Below are positions 41,101 through 50,313 of a DNA stretch of 64,000 nucleotides, in pieces. How positions within the stretch are numbered: position 1 is the first letter of the stretch; each line of letters opens with the position of its first letter. Origin of the DNA: Ceratodon purpureus (Eukaryota > Streptophyta > Bryopsida > Pseudoditrichales > Ditrichaceae); assembly GCA_014871385.1 (NCBI GenBank), contig CM026428.1, positions 8,972,772 to 9,036,771 of the forward strand, read 5' to 3'. The translations under genes were made by a program, and so were the position numbers. Under the pieces are notes generated by a model. The model ran no database searches, had not been told where the DNA came from, and saw nothing but the letters and a program-made list of their open reading frames with translations.

Positions 41101-44100
41101 AGACTGCCGTACCCAACGGTGAAGCACTATAACTCCATGTACTCATATGGCTACCATTTCCGCACAGATAGCGAACAAGGACGTAGTAGCGTAAGTTACG
41201 ACTCCGGTGTTGCCGCGATTATTACCCAAGAGTGCCGATCGTCTAGGGCCGACCTTCACCCCGTTGAAGCTGCGCTACAGTACGTAGGCATTATATCCGA
41301 CATCATGGAGGTTGACTACGGCGTCCGGAAGTACAACGTGTTAAGGTGCTCCTGGATTCGCCCAGATCTGGAGGGCCACCGGACTATACGGCAAGACATT
41401 CACGGCTTCTGGTCAGTTAAGTTTAATGCGAGAATGCCTCTGAACGTTGAACCGTTTATACTACCCAGCCACGCCAAGCAGGTGAGTTCTGTGTTAGTAC
41501 TGATGTTTACCAGGAGTTAATGACTTTACTTACTAAAATCGTCTGGTGATTGTTCATAACTCGTATTTGAGGTCTGGTGATTGTTCGTAACTCGTATTCG
41601 AGGTCTGTGGGGAGGTTTCCGAAAGACTCCATGTGGCTGACCCTATTACAACGCGCCTCTGTCACGTCTGACTGTGTGGATGACGATCATTCAGGTGTAC
41701 TTTGTTGACGACCCGAATGATCCTGAATGGAAAGTGGTTCGGCACATAGAACCCAGGGCTCGGAGAGTCACATCAGAACGGGACGACCCAATACTTTCAG
41801 CACCAGGTCGAGCAGACGTTGTTCTAAATCCCAGGATGACAGACGATACAGTGGTCCGGGACGACTTTCCTCCCGGTGTGCCAGTTCTCGAAGTTGACAT
41901 TGAGCAAGTCATGGCATACGAAGAACGGGACGAGGAGGCGGCCTACGAAGACGACGACTACCGAGATGATAACGAGACAGAAGACGAGGGAGGCGAGGCA
42001 GATGACACCCAAGTTGAGGATGAACACGCTGAAGTTATGGACGACATGTAGTCACAGGCACCGACGGCATGGGTGTAAGTAATTTCTTCATCTTGTTTCG
42101 AGCCCTACCACTTCATATGCCGTTCCACATGATGAGGTTAACGTTTCTCTGTGGACTCCAATCGGTTGGTAGCCCGCAATTCGAATGTAGTGGAAGAAAG
42201 CGAAGGTGGTGTGGCACCTGAAGGAAGCGTGGTTCTTGTTGTAGTGGATGTCAATAAGGAACTGAACATGACTGCTTTCAATTGGACTCTTCTTCATGTC
42301 GTCCAACGAGGAGACACAGTACGTCTGCTAGGGGTTCTTCACCACATTATAAATCCAAGTAAGTCATTCTCATGGGTAGTTCGATTTGTTTTCAACGATC
42401 CCAGGGATTTTTTTCACCAATGCCGAAGACGCCCTCACTGGATTTGGCCTTAATCCTTTTTTGGTTCCCCTTTCATTTCTTGTGGTCATAGTTGCACTTC
42501 CAGTGCTAATGTAGTGTTCGAATGCATCAGCCAATTGCTGCTCGAGCAGTCGTTTCTTTGGAACTTGCGTACTGATTTCTGTGCCGTTATGCAGTGGGTT
42601 ATAGATCTCGTGCTGATGTGAGAAGCTGGAACGGAGCGAGTCGCAAGGTATTGGAACATCAGATTCAGACAAACATGGCCATATTGAAAGGCGTCCCACT
42701 TATTTACACCACGGTTGAGAAGATGGGGGTATGTGAAATCATTCTGATCTTGTTCTCGTCTGTAATCTTAACATTCATTCACAGGTTTTCACGCGCTTTG
42801 TTTGGTTAGCCCGAAGCTGAACTTCAATTCCATGATATGATAACCTGATACGTTATTAGCGAGGACTTGAAAAGCAGCTTACGACATAGCTAGGTTACCA
42901 GCTGCTATCAGAAATGTTTCTTATCAAGACTGTTTCTTCATACTTCTTAGATTGAAACCTGATACTGTAAATCCTGGGTAATTCATCTTAGCTTGTAGCA
43001 TATTCATATGTAAATGAACTAAATTGGGCATGTGCTCTTCATCCTAGCATAGTATTTCCACTACTAGGCAGGCACAAGCATAGTTACCAAACCTTTCACT
43101 GTCTCCTTTTGATGCAGGCTAAGGTGGAGATTGATGTGCGGGCTAATCCGCATTCGGAGAATCTTGTTGTAGAAGAAGCGAATCGGCTGGGTGCTCGTTA
43201 TGTGGTCATTGATAGGTTAGATGGTTTTTCTTTGCATTGTTTGAGCTCAAATTTACCAATATTGTGGATTTCGTCTGGCTTAGTCTCGGCTTTCTTTCTT
43301 CCTTATTGTGATAGTGGTTTGGAATGTGCAGGCATATTAAAAAAGATAAAAAGGTTTATATCGACAACCTTTCTTGCTACGTAACTCGGGTGAAGACAAT
43401 GACGGATTACGAGCATTTACGCCATGGAGTGCCTGTTGTTGAGGATGATTGCGTCGCGACACAGACAATGGACACTTCCAGTGGTGAAACGTCCAAGAGT
43501 ATATCCTTATTCACCTCGCAGGAGCTTTCCGTGCGAGGCTCAAATCCAGGATCCCTTCAAGCGTCGATAGCAGCGCCTACACCTATTATTGCAACTGCAC
43601 CAATGCACCATCAAATGCAGGCACCTTCCACTGCTAAACCTGCGGCTACCTTACGTCCAAGCTACTCTCACAATAACAGTAACCCCATTTACGAAGATCC
43701 TTTGCCTGTCGGAATAGAATATGGACCAGAGGCAATGGGATATTCACATCAAAGTTCCGACAGGGATGCTGCTACGATGACTCGGGAGCTTGCTGTTCGC
43801 CGCTGATTGGTTGACTCAGGTTATAGAATGGATCCTGGTTTTCATTATCAGGCACCTGATTATGGTGAGTAAATTCGAATTTTCATCGTTTTCTTTACTG
43901 AATGTTAAGTAGGTTACTGAATGTCTCATAGGCTCTCGAATGTGCGTATTGGAAATGATGTTCAATATCATATGGCCTTGTGATTTTGACATATTTACCC
44001 ATGATGGGACGATGTCTGCCACTAACTAATGATTGCCACTAACTAATGATGCGTGATTATTTTGACAGGGACAGTGGTGCTTCCCAACTGCATGGAGAGC

Positions 44101-47100
44101 ATGCAGAATGGCCGAACCTCACATCATGTGACATTCGAAATTGAACAGAAGGACAGGTGATTTCCTAAGCTGTCTCTACGTAGATGGGACTGTCCTTTCA
44201 AACATTGCACGCCATATTCACTACTTTGCTTCATTTGGTAACTTTGGAGTAGTGAGTAAAAAGAGAACATAGTAAGCCACACAGAAGAGAATTAGCTTAA
44301 CATTGACCTGCATCAGTAAACCATTTAAACAAACACTCCACAGAGCACAAAAAACTACGAACATTGTTATCAACGCTTTGGATATTTTTGCCCAAAAATA
44401 CTCAGTGGTACACTCTTACTTTGAAATCATAACTATAACTATGTATCCTCGTTTCCGCCTTAGTTCTAACATGAAATACAGAATTCAAATACCTGCGATT
44501 ATGGTGCTTCGATGTCGTATTGTTTTAATTTTTTTTTCCCATTTTCTGGTAATGCAGGACGAAATCTGCCAAGGCTTGTTCATGACCTCCCGTTCTTGTC
44601 ACATCCGAGAGGACGAGTCAGAGCCTTGTCTGGCTATCATCAAGGTAAACATCTGAAATCTGTTATCAATTACTATGATGAATCGCATTCACCCTCAATT
44701 GGACTAACTTGTGACATACTCCGTACCTCTTTCTACCCCTCAATCCAGTGACAGGTTAAGCCCATTGATGCGATGCTTTACCATTCATACAACATCAGCC
44801 ACGTTTTAACATGAGTTCCTTTTATCTTGTTATCCTGCCGATGCGAGGTTCTGCAGTCCCACGCAGTAATGAACATGATGATGACATGCCGAGGTCACGA
44901 CAGCGATCGTGAGACGAGCGAAGACGGCCACCTTCTCCACTCAAGATGATGTCAAGTCCGATGCAGCTTATCGTACCCTAAACCGCGCTCTCCCATTCCC
45001 GTGATCCCTACTTTGTGCGCAGCCTCCTCATTCCGGCAATGCAGATGCCAATCCCACGAGTTCGCTGGATGCCCGATTGCTCAATCCGTGGAGGCGTTCC
45101 AGCGCTCATAAAGAGCGCATCCTTCCCCCACAATTCCGCAGTGTCTTCACCATCTCCAGCTGGTAGGAGACCTCAGTCCGCACCAGTTCGCAGCCTCCCC
45201 ACCTCCTCTTCCATGTGCTAACTCAGGTATGGCATTTCGCAATTTGCTCTCGTCCTGTACCGCGTCCCCTCTGAGTTGCTTCGTTCTACCGTAGTTCTGA
45301 ATTCGCGTTTCGTACATCGTGTGTACCGTGTCTCGTTCTGTCTGCGCTTAGCAATTCCGTCTTTCTGCACCCCCATACTCTCTGTCCTCCTGCACTCGTT
45401 CCCCATCGAAACCTTGGAGCCCGGTGACACTGCTCTTCTAACACAGTCCGCGTATGTTACAGGAGCGACGCGAAGAACCAAGTGTTTCCCAGGGTTTGCG
45501 ATACAGGAGCCCGACCTTGTAGCAGGCCCGGAGAAGATCTGCTCTTGCACAGGTACGCCCTACTTCACAACCAGTCGACCCCCACATTGATGTAAGTAAT
45601 GGAATTCCGCATTGTCCTTTGTTCTTCTTCTGCCGCGTCCGCAAACTTTTGTATTGGTGAACCCAGAAACGCGAAAACCTCCTAACCCTAGACCTAAACT
45701 GTTGTGACCCCTCTCAATGTCTCGCAGAGTTTTGTGTGGTGAATTCCGGGTACTACGGAGTAATCGTTCACGGCATCTCTACCCGGAGTAGGTAGCAGAG
45801 GTTACTCATCCCACCCGACACGACCCTTTTGTTCGCCGCGTCTACCTGGTAAGTGCACCATTTCCCCCTCGTCATTCACGTTTTCTTTAGACATGCAGCC
45901 TATACTATAGCACATTGAGTGCTTGTTTCCCCCGCCATGGCTAATCAACAAGTTCGCTGTTTCCTTTGAGATGTATCTAATGAGTTCACCCTAAACCGCG
46001 CAGACCGGAGAGATGGCTTCCCTTCGCGAGGAAACATACCGCCTGCCTGTGAAAGGCACGAAAGATTGGATGCATAGAGATCAAGGCCTCAATGATGTCG
46101 GGTACATCCCCGGCATCCGTTTCGGTGAGACAGGCTACATGGGTTCCACCGTTGTCTCCGTCAACGACTGCATCAAACGATGGGGTCCAATGGAAGGGGG
46201 ACGTTTCCGCTACGACCGCCCAGGAAGATGCGAAAGCCCGAAGATGCAACGTTCCATTGAACTCCTATACCAGGCGACTCATCAGCGCCCCATTGGCAAA
46301 GTCAAGGCCATCGGATTGGCTTTTGCGAGGGGTTTGCTAGCCGAGAAAATGGGCTATGCCGTCGATTGGGCAGGATTTGCTATGAAGCAGTGCCGGAGAG
46401 GAAAAAAGATGAGCCTCCCATTCGAGTCGTTTGAAGATCTTAAGGCCAAGTGCGGCAGAGGAGAGGGCGTCTGGCCCGAGAATGAGGTGTTTCCGGGAGA
46501 GGAGGAGGACTTAGAAGGCGCTCCCGACGACTGGGAGATCAACAGGAATGCTCGGAAATTCACCGCAGCAAACACCTTCAACCTCGCACGTTGGCTGCAG
46601 CCCACTCCTTCCACGGATGTGGAGCGCCCGCTGTGGGGACAGAGAGTGCAGCCATCGAAGGAGCCATCACCGGACTCTACAAGCTCCGATAGCGGTGAAG
46701 AGCACGACGCGGTCATCACCAAGGGTGCCTGCAGCAGAGGTAACAATCCTCCATCCCTTCCGCATGTCCTCATTCCTTCCAAGTTTCAATTTCCAAATAA
46801 CTATTGCTGACGATCCTCGCATTCTGGTTGTTCACAGGAAAAGAGATTGAGGGCGACGATCCTAGACCGACCCCAGCCGCGAATGACTCCGACGGGGACA
46901 ACGTCTCCCCCCGCACGCATGCCGCCAACATCTCCATAGGTAGAAGACTAAACCTCCATGATTATGGTTTCTACAGCTTTGTACTTGTTTTTTTGCCAAA
47001 AATTGTAGAGAGAACATCGTATGAATGGAAGTTGTTTTAGGCAGAGAGTAACCTTGCGTATCTAACCGGGCGTTCTGATTTATAAACAGGGCACTTGACG

Positions 47101-49134
47101 CATGACGTGGGACACGAAGACAACCTTGCACGTACCTTACAGGGACACTCCCAGGGATCGGGTCCATATCCACCAGTTCGTCCCGGGAACCTAACGCAAC
47201 GCTGGCATGGTAGCACCTGCTTCTTCGAGTACCGCTCGAAATCCCCGACGATGGGGCAGGCATCCAATGTCTCTGGAAAGCGCCAGAGCGAGGAGCACAG
47301 CTACTCCGACATCACACCGGCCCGGAAGCAGAAGCACACAGAGCAGGGCGTCCGACCATGGCGTATGCACGGGAAGGAAGGGACGGGTGGGAGCGTCCGA
47401 CCATGGTGTTTGCAGAGGACGGTAGGGTCTGGTGGGAGCGCTGTGGACAACCACACCCGCGAGGATGCTGTCTACCGAAGGGCCGCAGAAGGGGCGGCTA
47501 TGGAGAATTACGTGTTGGAGCTTGGAGATAATGCAACGCCGCAATTCACCCCTCTCCGTAAACGCAACCTTCCGCTGTCTGTACCAGGCAAGATCTACAC
47601 TCTACACTGCATTTCTCGTCATTCCGACTTACCTCATTCGGAGCTTACTTTAAGAAACATTATCGATGTCTTCAAACACGATGGCTGACTTCGTTCGTTT
47701 TTGAATTCAATTCCATGCGCAGGAGCTATGGGGTCAGGAAACAGCGTAGAAGGGGTTGCCGGGGGTGTGGCTGAGAAGGAGATTATCGTCCTTAGCGACG
47801 ACGACAGTGTTTGTCACTGCTTTGACATTGTTCGAGATCTGTAAAGCGATTCAGAGTGAATGAGCAGGTTACTTCAACCTGTGATGTGTAATGAATTTCA
47901 GGTGGAAACTAAGGATGCAGAAGACGAATTCGGAGAAGAAGAAGATGACAACAGTTTCTGATTTTGCTTTTTGTTTTTGTATAAATCTCGCTCCTAGAGC
48001 TTGAGTAGAATTCCTCCTCAGAGTAGAAGCTTTGTACAGATACAGTTGTTAGTGTAACACTTCGAGTGAGTTAGGTAATACAATATTCAGGGGGAATTCA
48101 GACTAACTTCTGCCTGCCGGATGTGCTGAACCCCATAAGTATATAATGCTAGTATATCATGCCTTGGGAGTTAACTAGCGGTGAATCAGTTTTCCAAACA
48201 ATGGATACGAGAACGTTGGAAATCTGGAAGAGTATCCCTCCCATCCCTTTACTACACGGCTTCTGATTACAGCGGAACATCCAACTAACCTAGGCATCTC
48301 ATGTTGCATTTCTGCCATGTAAACGGGTCTGAACCCTATTTGAACCCTATTATAATGATATCATTACTTGGTTATCATGTCTGCACCGTTCTACTCTAAA
48401 TGAAGTATTCGTTATAACTGAATGGAAATTCGTGGTATGAGGAATTGATAACCTTTGTTTGCACGTTTCTACCAAGCCTGCTTGGAATTCGAGGTACCCT
48501 TCTCAATTTACACTTCGCCGGATGCAGTAATTATAAATTTACCCCAGTTGCTCAACTCCGCGGCACCTTCATCGCAGTAAACATACAAATTACAGCGGGA
48601 TGGGTAAACTAAAGTGGTGCTTATCACCTACGAAGCACACTGAATTCAACCATGGACCCACTGCCCTCGAAACACACGGATCCTCGGAAAAGCAGAGCAC
48701 TCTCATTGGTCAATGCAGTTTTCACAACGGGAACAGCGGACAGACGGGCGAGGGGACGGTTTTCCACAGCTCTCCAGTGGAATGCGTCAGTCTCCGGAAA
48801 CTACGAAATGAAAAACGTCAAGGTCGCTACTAGTGACGATTCAAAGTCATCTCTGATCGGAGCAGATCGAGTGCCCACTATTCGTATTATAAGTTGGCCG
48901 GAATCTGGATTGCTCTGTATGATAGAGTTAAGTTCATGAGTTGTGGATGAGAATGAGTACGAACTTGACATGGGCTTTGTGCACTTTTTACAGAACCACG
49001 AACAATTTAAGCAGGAGATACTTGAAATGCTTGCATTCAAACGAAAAGCTGAAATTGAGGCGCTATACGCTCATGGTTATGAATTTCTTGCCAAGTTCAT
49101 TACTCAAAAAATTGTTCAGAGGGATTTTATCTGA
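26198..49134 (+). CDS. SPO11-2: SPO11-2, meiotic topoisomerase-VI-A-like protein, split by a 20-kb intronic transposon
   Basis: Eleven exons: 26,198-26,254; 26,452-26,538; 26,819-26,930; 27,033-27,170; 27,270-27,358; 27,467-27,589; 27,715-27,809; 27,974-28,036; 28,170-28,246; 28,454-28,584; 48,994-49,134. All junctions are GT-AG and keep frame, giving 370 residues, close to other plant SPO11-2 proteins (about 380). VWKVMETCYHLL leads to TQRELFYK with the expected DNA-cleaving Tyr110. The Toprim part shows ILVIEKDAIF (Glu201), CIIITGKGFPDLASR and LVDWNPAGLAI (Asp254). The last exon encodes KAEIEALYAHGYEFLAKFI, the typical SPO11-2 C-terminus. SPO11-2 with SPO11-1 and MTOPVIB makes meiotic double-strand breaks in the nucleus. 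The last intron is 20,409 bp because of the CACTA element at 28,759-48,835; without it the intron would be about 329 bp. Read-through from exon 10 would add 18-20 foreign residues and stop near 28,642, losing the conserved end. Confidence 0.93.
28759..28787 (+). repeat. Left terminal inverted repeat of the CACTA element
   Basis: Twenty-nine bases beginning CACTAGTAGCGA and ending CGTTTTTCATT pair with 48,807-48,835 at 25 positions. All mismatches lie in bases 13-18. Confidence 0.95.
28956..29037. repeat. Subterminal repeats of the CACTA element
   Basis: CGTAACTCGTAAAA occurs four times, at 28,960, 28,981, 29,002 and 29,016, with extra AAAACGTAAAA spacers between some copies. Short direct repeats just inside the ends are the known binding sites of the TnpA-type protein in En/Spm elements. 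No equal cluster was seen at the right end, so the two ends look unequal. Confidence 0.75.
29998..33764 (-). CDS. TnpA-like CACTA protein (Transposase_24-like and TNP1-like regions)
   Basis: Seven minus-strand exons, 33,764-33,741, 33,546-32,299, 32,172-32,053, 31,660-31,210, 31,057-30,797, 30,675-30,449 and 30,330-29,998, join in frame to about 887 residues. Exon 2 begins with Gln/Pro/Gly-rich sequence containing a repeated NRVQPQALMQYNPAQ unit. It continues with a conserved block (SLRPGYITWYIEEIL, CPERFFPSLVKYWNT) of the kind found in plant Ptta/En/Spm Transposase_24 proteins. A Gln/Met/Lys-rich region with MARNSEQMARNSEDM and LDLLLELQL looks coiled-coil. A basic stretch (KKRRVTKRPSKYLDS) follows. 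The last exon (SAVWILHPDHPNEAVALG...EGIEKLSDAINGAFA) resembles the TNP1 domain. Such proteins bind subterminal repeats and assist the transposase. The eight-residue first exon is the least certain part. Confidence 0.7.
34093..34653 (-). CDS. F-box-like ORF carried by the CACTA element
   Basis: A single open frame of 186 residues starts with MAMANHRV and ends in a stop. After a low-complexity head come FLDGLPLDVVQDVIWPIIM and LRWVCRGWRDFVE, which follow the spacing of an F-box (LP..V...I...., then a C..WR.. end). F-box proteins bridge targets to SCF ubiquitin ligases. The tail, rich in Asp, Pro and Tyr, repeats the VPNP unit (YVPNPAYWDSEPDAD, DVPNPEALHEDD). It lies upstream of the TnpA-like gene on the same strand and could be a captured host gene or an element gene. 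The F-box call rests on eye matching only. Confidence 0.45.
   Translation of the reverse strand: MAMANHRVEVQRTPSEMTLSSPRTLSEEPQQAVQNPTSLILQHDQGHTDPDSGSALQLPPPPPAFLDGLPLDVVQDVIWPIIMDSEIYLDNFRVCWELRWVCRGWRDFVEVQREWFLGWPAWIAFRDSQRDDVLDSWDLAPDADVPYVPNPAYWDSEPDADGVDVPNPEALHEDDVEPAEAAPQGV
34654..36844. promoter_or_regulatory. Spacer between the divergent element genes, with degenerate tandem repeats
   Basis: About 2.2 kb separates the minus-strand F-box-like/TnpA-like side from the plus-strand transposase and must contain their promoters. Positions 35,230-35,960 hold three degenerate copies of a unit about 270-300 bp long. Shared landmarks are TCCATCACGCCATCG near 35,279, TCAATCACTCCAACGACC near 35,550 and TCCATCACGCCAACGACTG near 35,847; GGAACCCTAATTCACG also recurs near 35,628 and 35,940. 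No coding frame of substance is seen. Confidence 0.5.
36845..42051 (+). CDS. CACTA transposase, TNP2/TnpD type (Transposase_21)
   Basis: Four exons, 36,845-37,066, 37,382-39,067, 39,940-41,481 and 41,695-42,051, join in frame at GT-AG sites to 1,268 residues, with no internal stop. After an acidic head come YDACANGCRLFRGDL and CPKCRAPR, a cysteine motif typical of the family, then MAMIADGFNPSG, YSIWAVMMMNYNLAPW and SHFLLKAMVIWTIGDFPAYG. GFIGCPVCAGG and YRLPYWQ cross the intron to ELPVRHTIDVMHTEKNVIA, the RHxxDVMHxEKNV hallmark of TNP2 proteins. The C-terminal half matches DUF4218 (HLPRELYWCGPVHARWMYSGERYLGHLK, shown here in parts). The last exon (VYFVDDPNDPEWKVV) matches the DUF4216 end and closes in an acidic tail. 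It cuts and joins the element ends as a DDE-type nuclease. The element looks potentially autonomous by this gene; exon 1 is less certain. Confidence 0.9.
42190..43806 (+). CDS. Captured USP/adenine-nucleotide-hydrolase-like domain of a plant receptor-like kinase family
   Basis: Four exons join in frame: about 42,190-42,359, then 42,593-42,728, 43,118-43,216 and 43,332-43,806, with GT-AG borders. The product reads SVVLVVVDVNKELNMTAFNW, TLLHVVQRGDTVRLLGVLHH, a middle part with DVRSWNGASRKVLEHQIQ, then EEANRLGARYVVIDRHIKKD and YIDNLSCYVTRVK. This order fits the universal-stress-protein-like domain at the N-terminus of plant RLCK/PERK-like (often inactive) kinases. A Ser/Pro-rich linker follows and the frame stops before any kinase domain. 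It lies inside the CACTA element, just downstream of the transposase, so it is most simply a host gene piece picked up by the element. Start codon and first exon edge are unclear. Whether it is expressed is unknown. Confidence 0.6.
43807..44760 (+). other. Possible further exons of the captured gene
   Basis: Three short coding-like blocks with splice borders follow the stop at 43,806: near 43,828-43,862 (MDPGFHYQAPDY), 44,070-44,157 (LPNCMESMQNGRTSHHVTF) and 44,557-44,644. They may belong to the captured kinase-like gene if an alternative splice skips the stop. No domain is recognised and the joins are not certain. Confidence 0.35.
44761..46012. other. CACTA internal spacer before the accessory gene
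   Basis: About 1.25 kb of G+C-rich DNA with overlapping short frames on both strands and no recognised product. It probably contains the promoter and leader of the gene that starts at 46,013. Several CAG-ended, pyrimidine-rich stretches could be acceptors of leader introns. Confidence 0.4.
46013..47961 (+). CDS. Unrecognised CACTA accessory protein with a C-terminal SUMO-interaction-type motif
   Basis: Five exons, 46,013-46,739, 46,838-46,939, 47,090-47,587, 47,723-47,808 and 47,902-47,961, join in frame to 490 residues. The third donor would be GC rather than GT (CCAG|GCAAGA). The first 150 residues look folded and unlike any family I recognise (YIPGIRFGETGYMGSTVVSV, RSIELLYQATHQRPIGKVKA, GLAFARGLLAEKMGYAVDWA). 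A middle region is Ser/Pro/Asp-rich, with a tandem VRPWRMHGKEG / VRPWCLQRTVG repeat near residues 355-395. The C-terminus has EKEIIVLSDDDS, a hydrophobic I-I-V-L core followed by acids as in SUMO-interacting motifs, then an acidic end. It lies at the right side of the element, opposite the TnpA-like gene. Some CACTA elements carry a SUMO-protease-like gene; this protein is not one. Confidence 0.6.
47962..48806. other. CACTA right subterminal region, no gene
   Basis: About 850 bp between the last accessory-gene exon and the right TIR. It is less G+C-rich than the coding part, carries no open frame with a motif, and shows no repeat array as clear as that at the left end. It should hold the 3' end signal of the accessory gene. 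Confidence 0.5.
48807..48835 (-). repeat. Right terminal inverted repeat of the CACTA element
   Basis: Reading inward on the minus strand it begins CACTAGTAGCGA and ends CGTTTTTCATT, mirroring the left end. The flanking ACG at 48,836-48,838 repeats the left flank. Confidence 0.95.
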
Positions 49135-50313
49135 CCTCTATGCACAGCACAGAAACTAGCATGATTACTAATTGGTTTCAAATTTAGCATTCTTTTCACC
49201 GGATGTATATGTCATACATCCATTCGTGGACAGCCTAATAGAGTCTTCGAAGAAGATAAAAAGCTTGTATTGTGTTTGATGAGAGTTTAATGGCAGAGAT
49301 GGATGTTCAATGTTATGAAGCCCTTGTCACTGGTAACCTAGTGGTCCATGATCTCGAGGGCATTCTGTGCAGCACTTAATTTAAAGTTCATCGTATACAG
49401 TGTATACATTATGCCGTTTCTTCAGTAGTATTCATGGAGATGCTTCTGTTCATAGCACATTAATTTCGCTTAGATAGCTTATTCTCTTGTAACCAATCTG
49501 AAAGGAATAAGAGGTACTCTAGGGGTTTGAGAGGTTTAGTGCCAGGGTTATAATGGCACTACAAACAGATAGTATTGAGAAGGTTGTTGTAGTTGGCACC
49601 TCAAATGTAGTCAATCTTCAGTAGATTGTGAAGAATAGGTAATAGAATCTCCTTTTGAAATAAGAATAGCTGGACTTAGGGAAAATGACGACGTGACCAA
49701 CTTACTGTGTGAACTGAATGAAGAATTCTAAAACAAGTTGCAATAGCTGTTGGAAAACTCAGAAGTCGACTCAATAGTTTACAAGAAAAGGTACCGACGA
49801 CACTGCAAAGTTATGACAAAAACTCTGAGGCGTTCATTACGTGGATACAACCATGTCGCCCCAACGGCAGGTGAGTGCTCACATCATTTTACTCAAAATG
49901 AATAGTTGCTATAATTGGTGGAGTGGTGGATTGCCAGCTCCATATGCAAAGGATCAATATTTCCCTTCATTGATCATTATACAAGCTACCAAGAGCAGGA
50001 CCCTCTTTGGATTTCGAATTACATACCGATTCGTTCATGAGAACAATAATCTAAGACTTCCATCATGGAAGCACTTCCCATTGAATTCTGACACCAGCCC
50101 CTCCATATGTAATCCCCGTTCTGCTCGTTAGATTATGTCGAACTTGAACCTTGTTTGGGATTAACTGGCAGGAGAATTGCAGCTCACACGATTTCCACGA
50201 ACTCTTCGCAAGAGTAGAAGGAGCAAGTACGTTATGGTATACGAATTGCTCGAGGGAATCGTCTGCATGGTGCATTGGTGATGGCATCTAATAAGGATTT
50301 GATTCCATGATAT
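49135..50313. other. 3' region of SPO11-2 and convergent spacer
   Basis: No gene is recognised between the SPO11-2 stop and the end of the minus-strand gene. The 96-codon frame at 49,841-50,131 shows no motif or splice context. Confidence 0.45.

Larger units (their letters stand above)
28759..48835. mobile_element. CACTA (En/Spm) DNA transposon, 20,077 bp, apparently complete
   Basis: The left end reads CACTAGTAGCGA...CGTTTTTCATT and the right end is its inverse, AATGAAAAACG...TCGCTACTAGTG. The terminal repeats match at 25 of 29 positions, with a perfect first 12. ACG directly flanks both ends (28,756-28,758 and 48,836-48,838), the 3-bp target duplication of this superfamily. Inside are a TNP2-type transposase gene (+), a TnpA-like gene (-) and three extra gene-like segments, listed separately. 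Both transposition genes assemble into open splice models. The G+C content is clearly higher than in the AT-rich arms of the window. The element lies wholly within the last intron of SPO11-2. The clean ends suggest a fairly recent insertion, though four TIR mismatches mean the ends are not identical. Confidence 0.95.

Noticed and set aside
49841-50131. 96-codon frame downstream of SPO11-2
   Set aside because: No motif, no splice borders and no likeness to known proteins; probably untranslated sequence.
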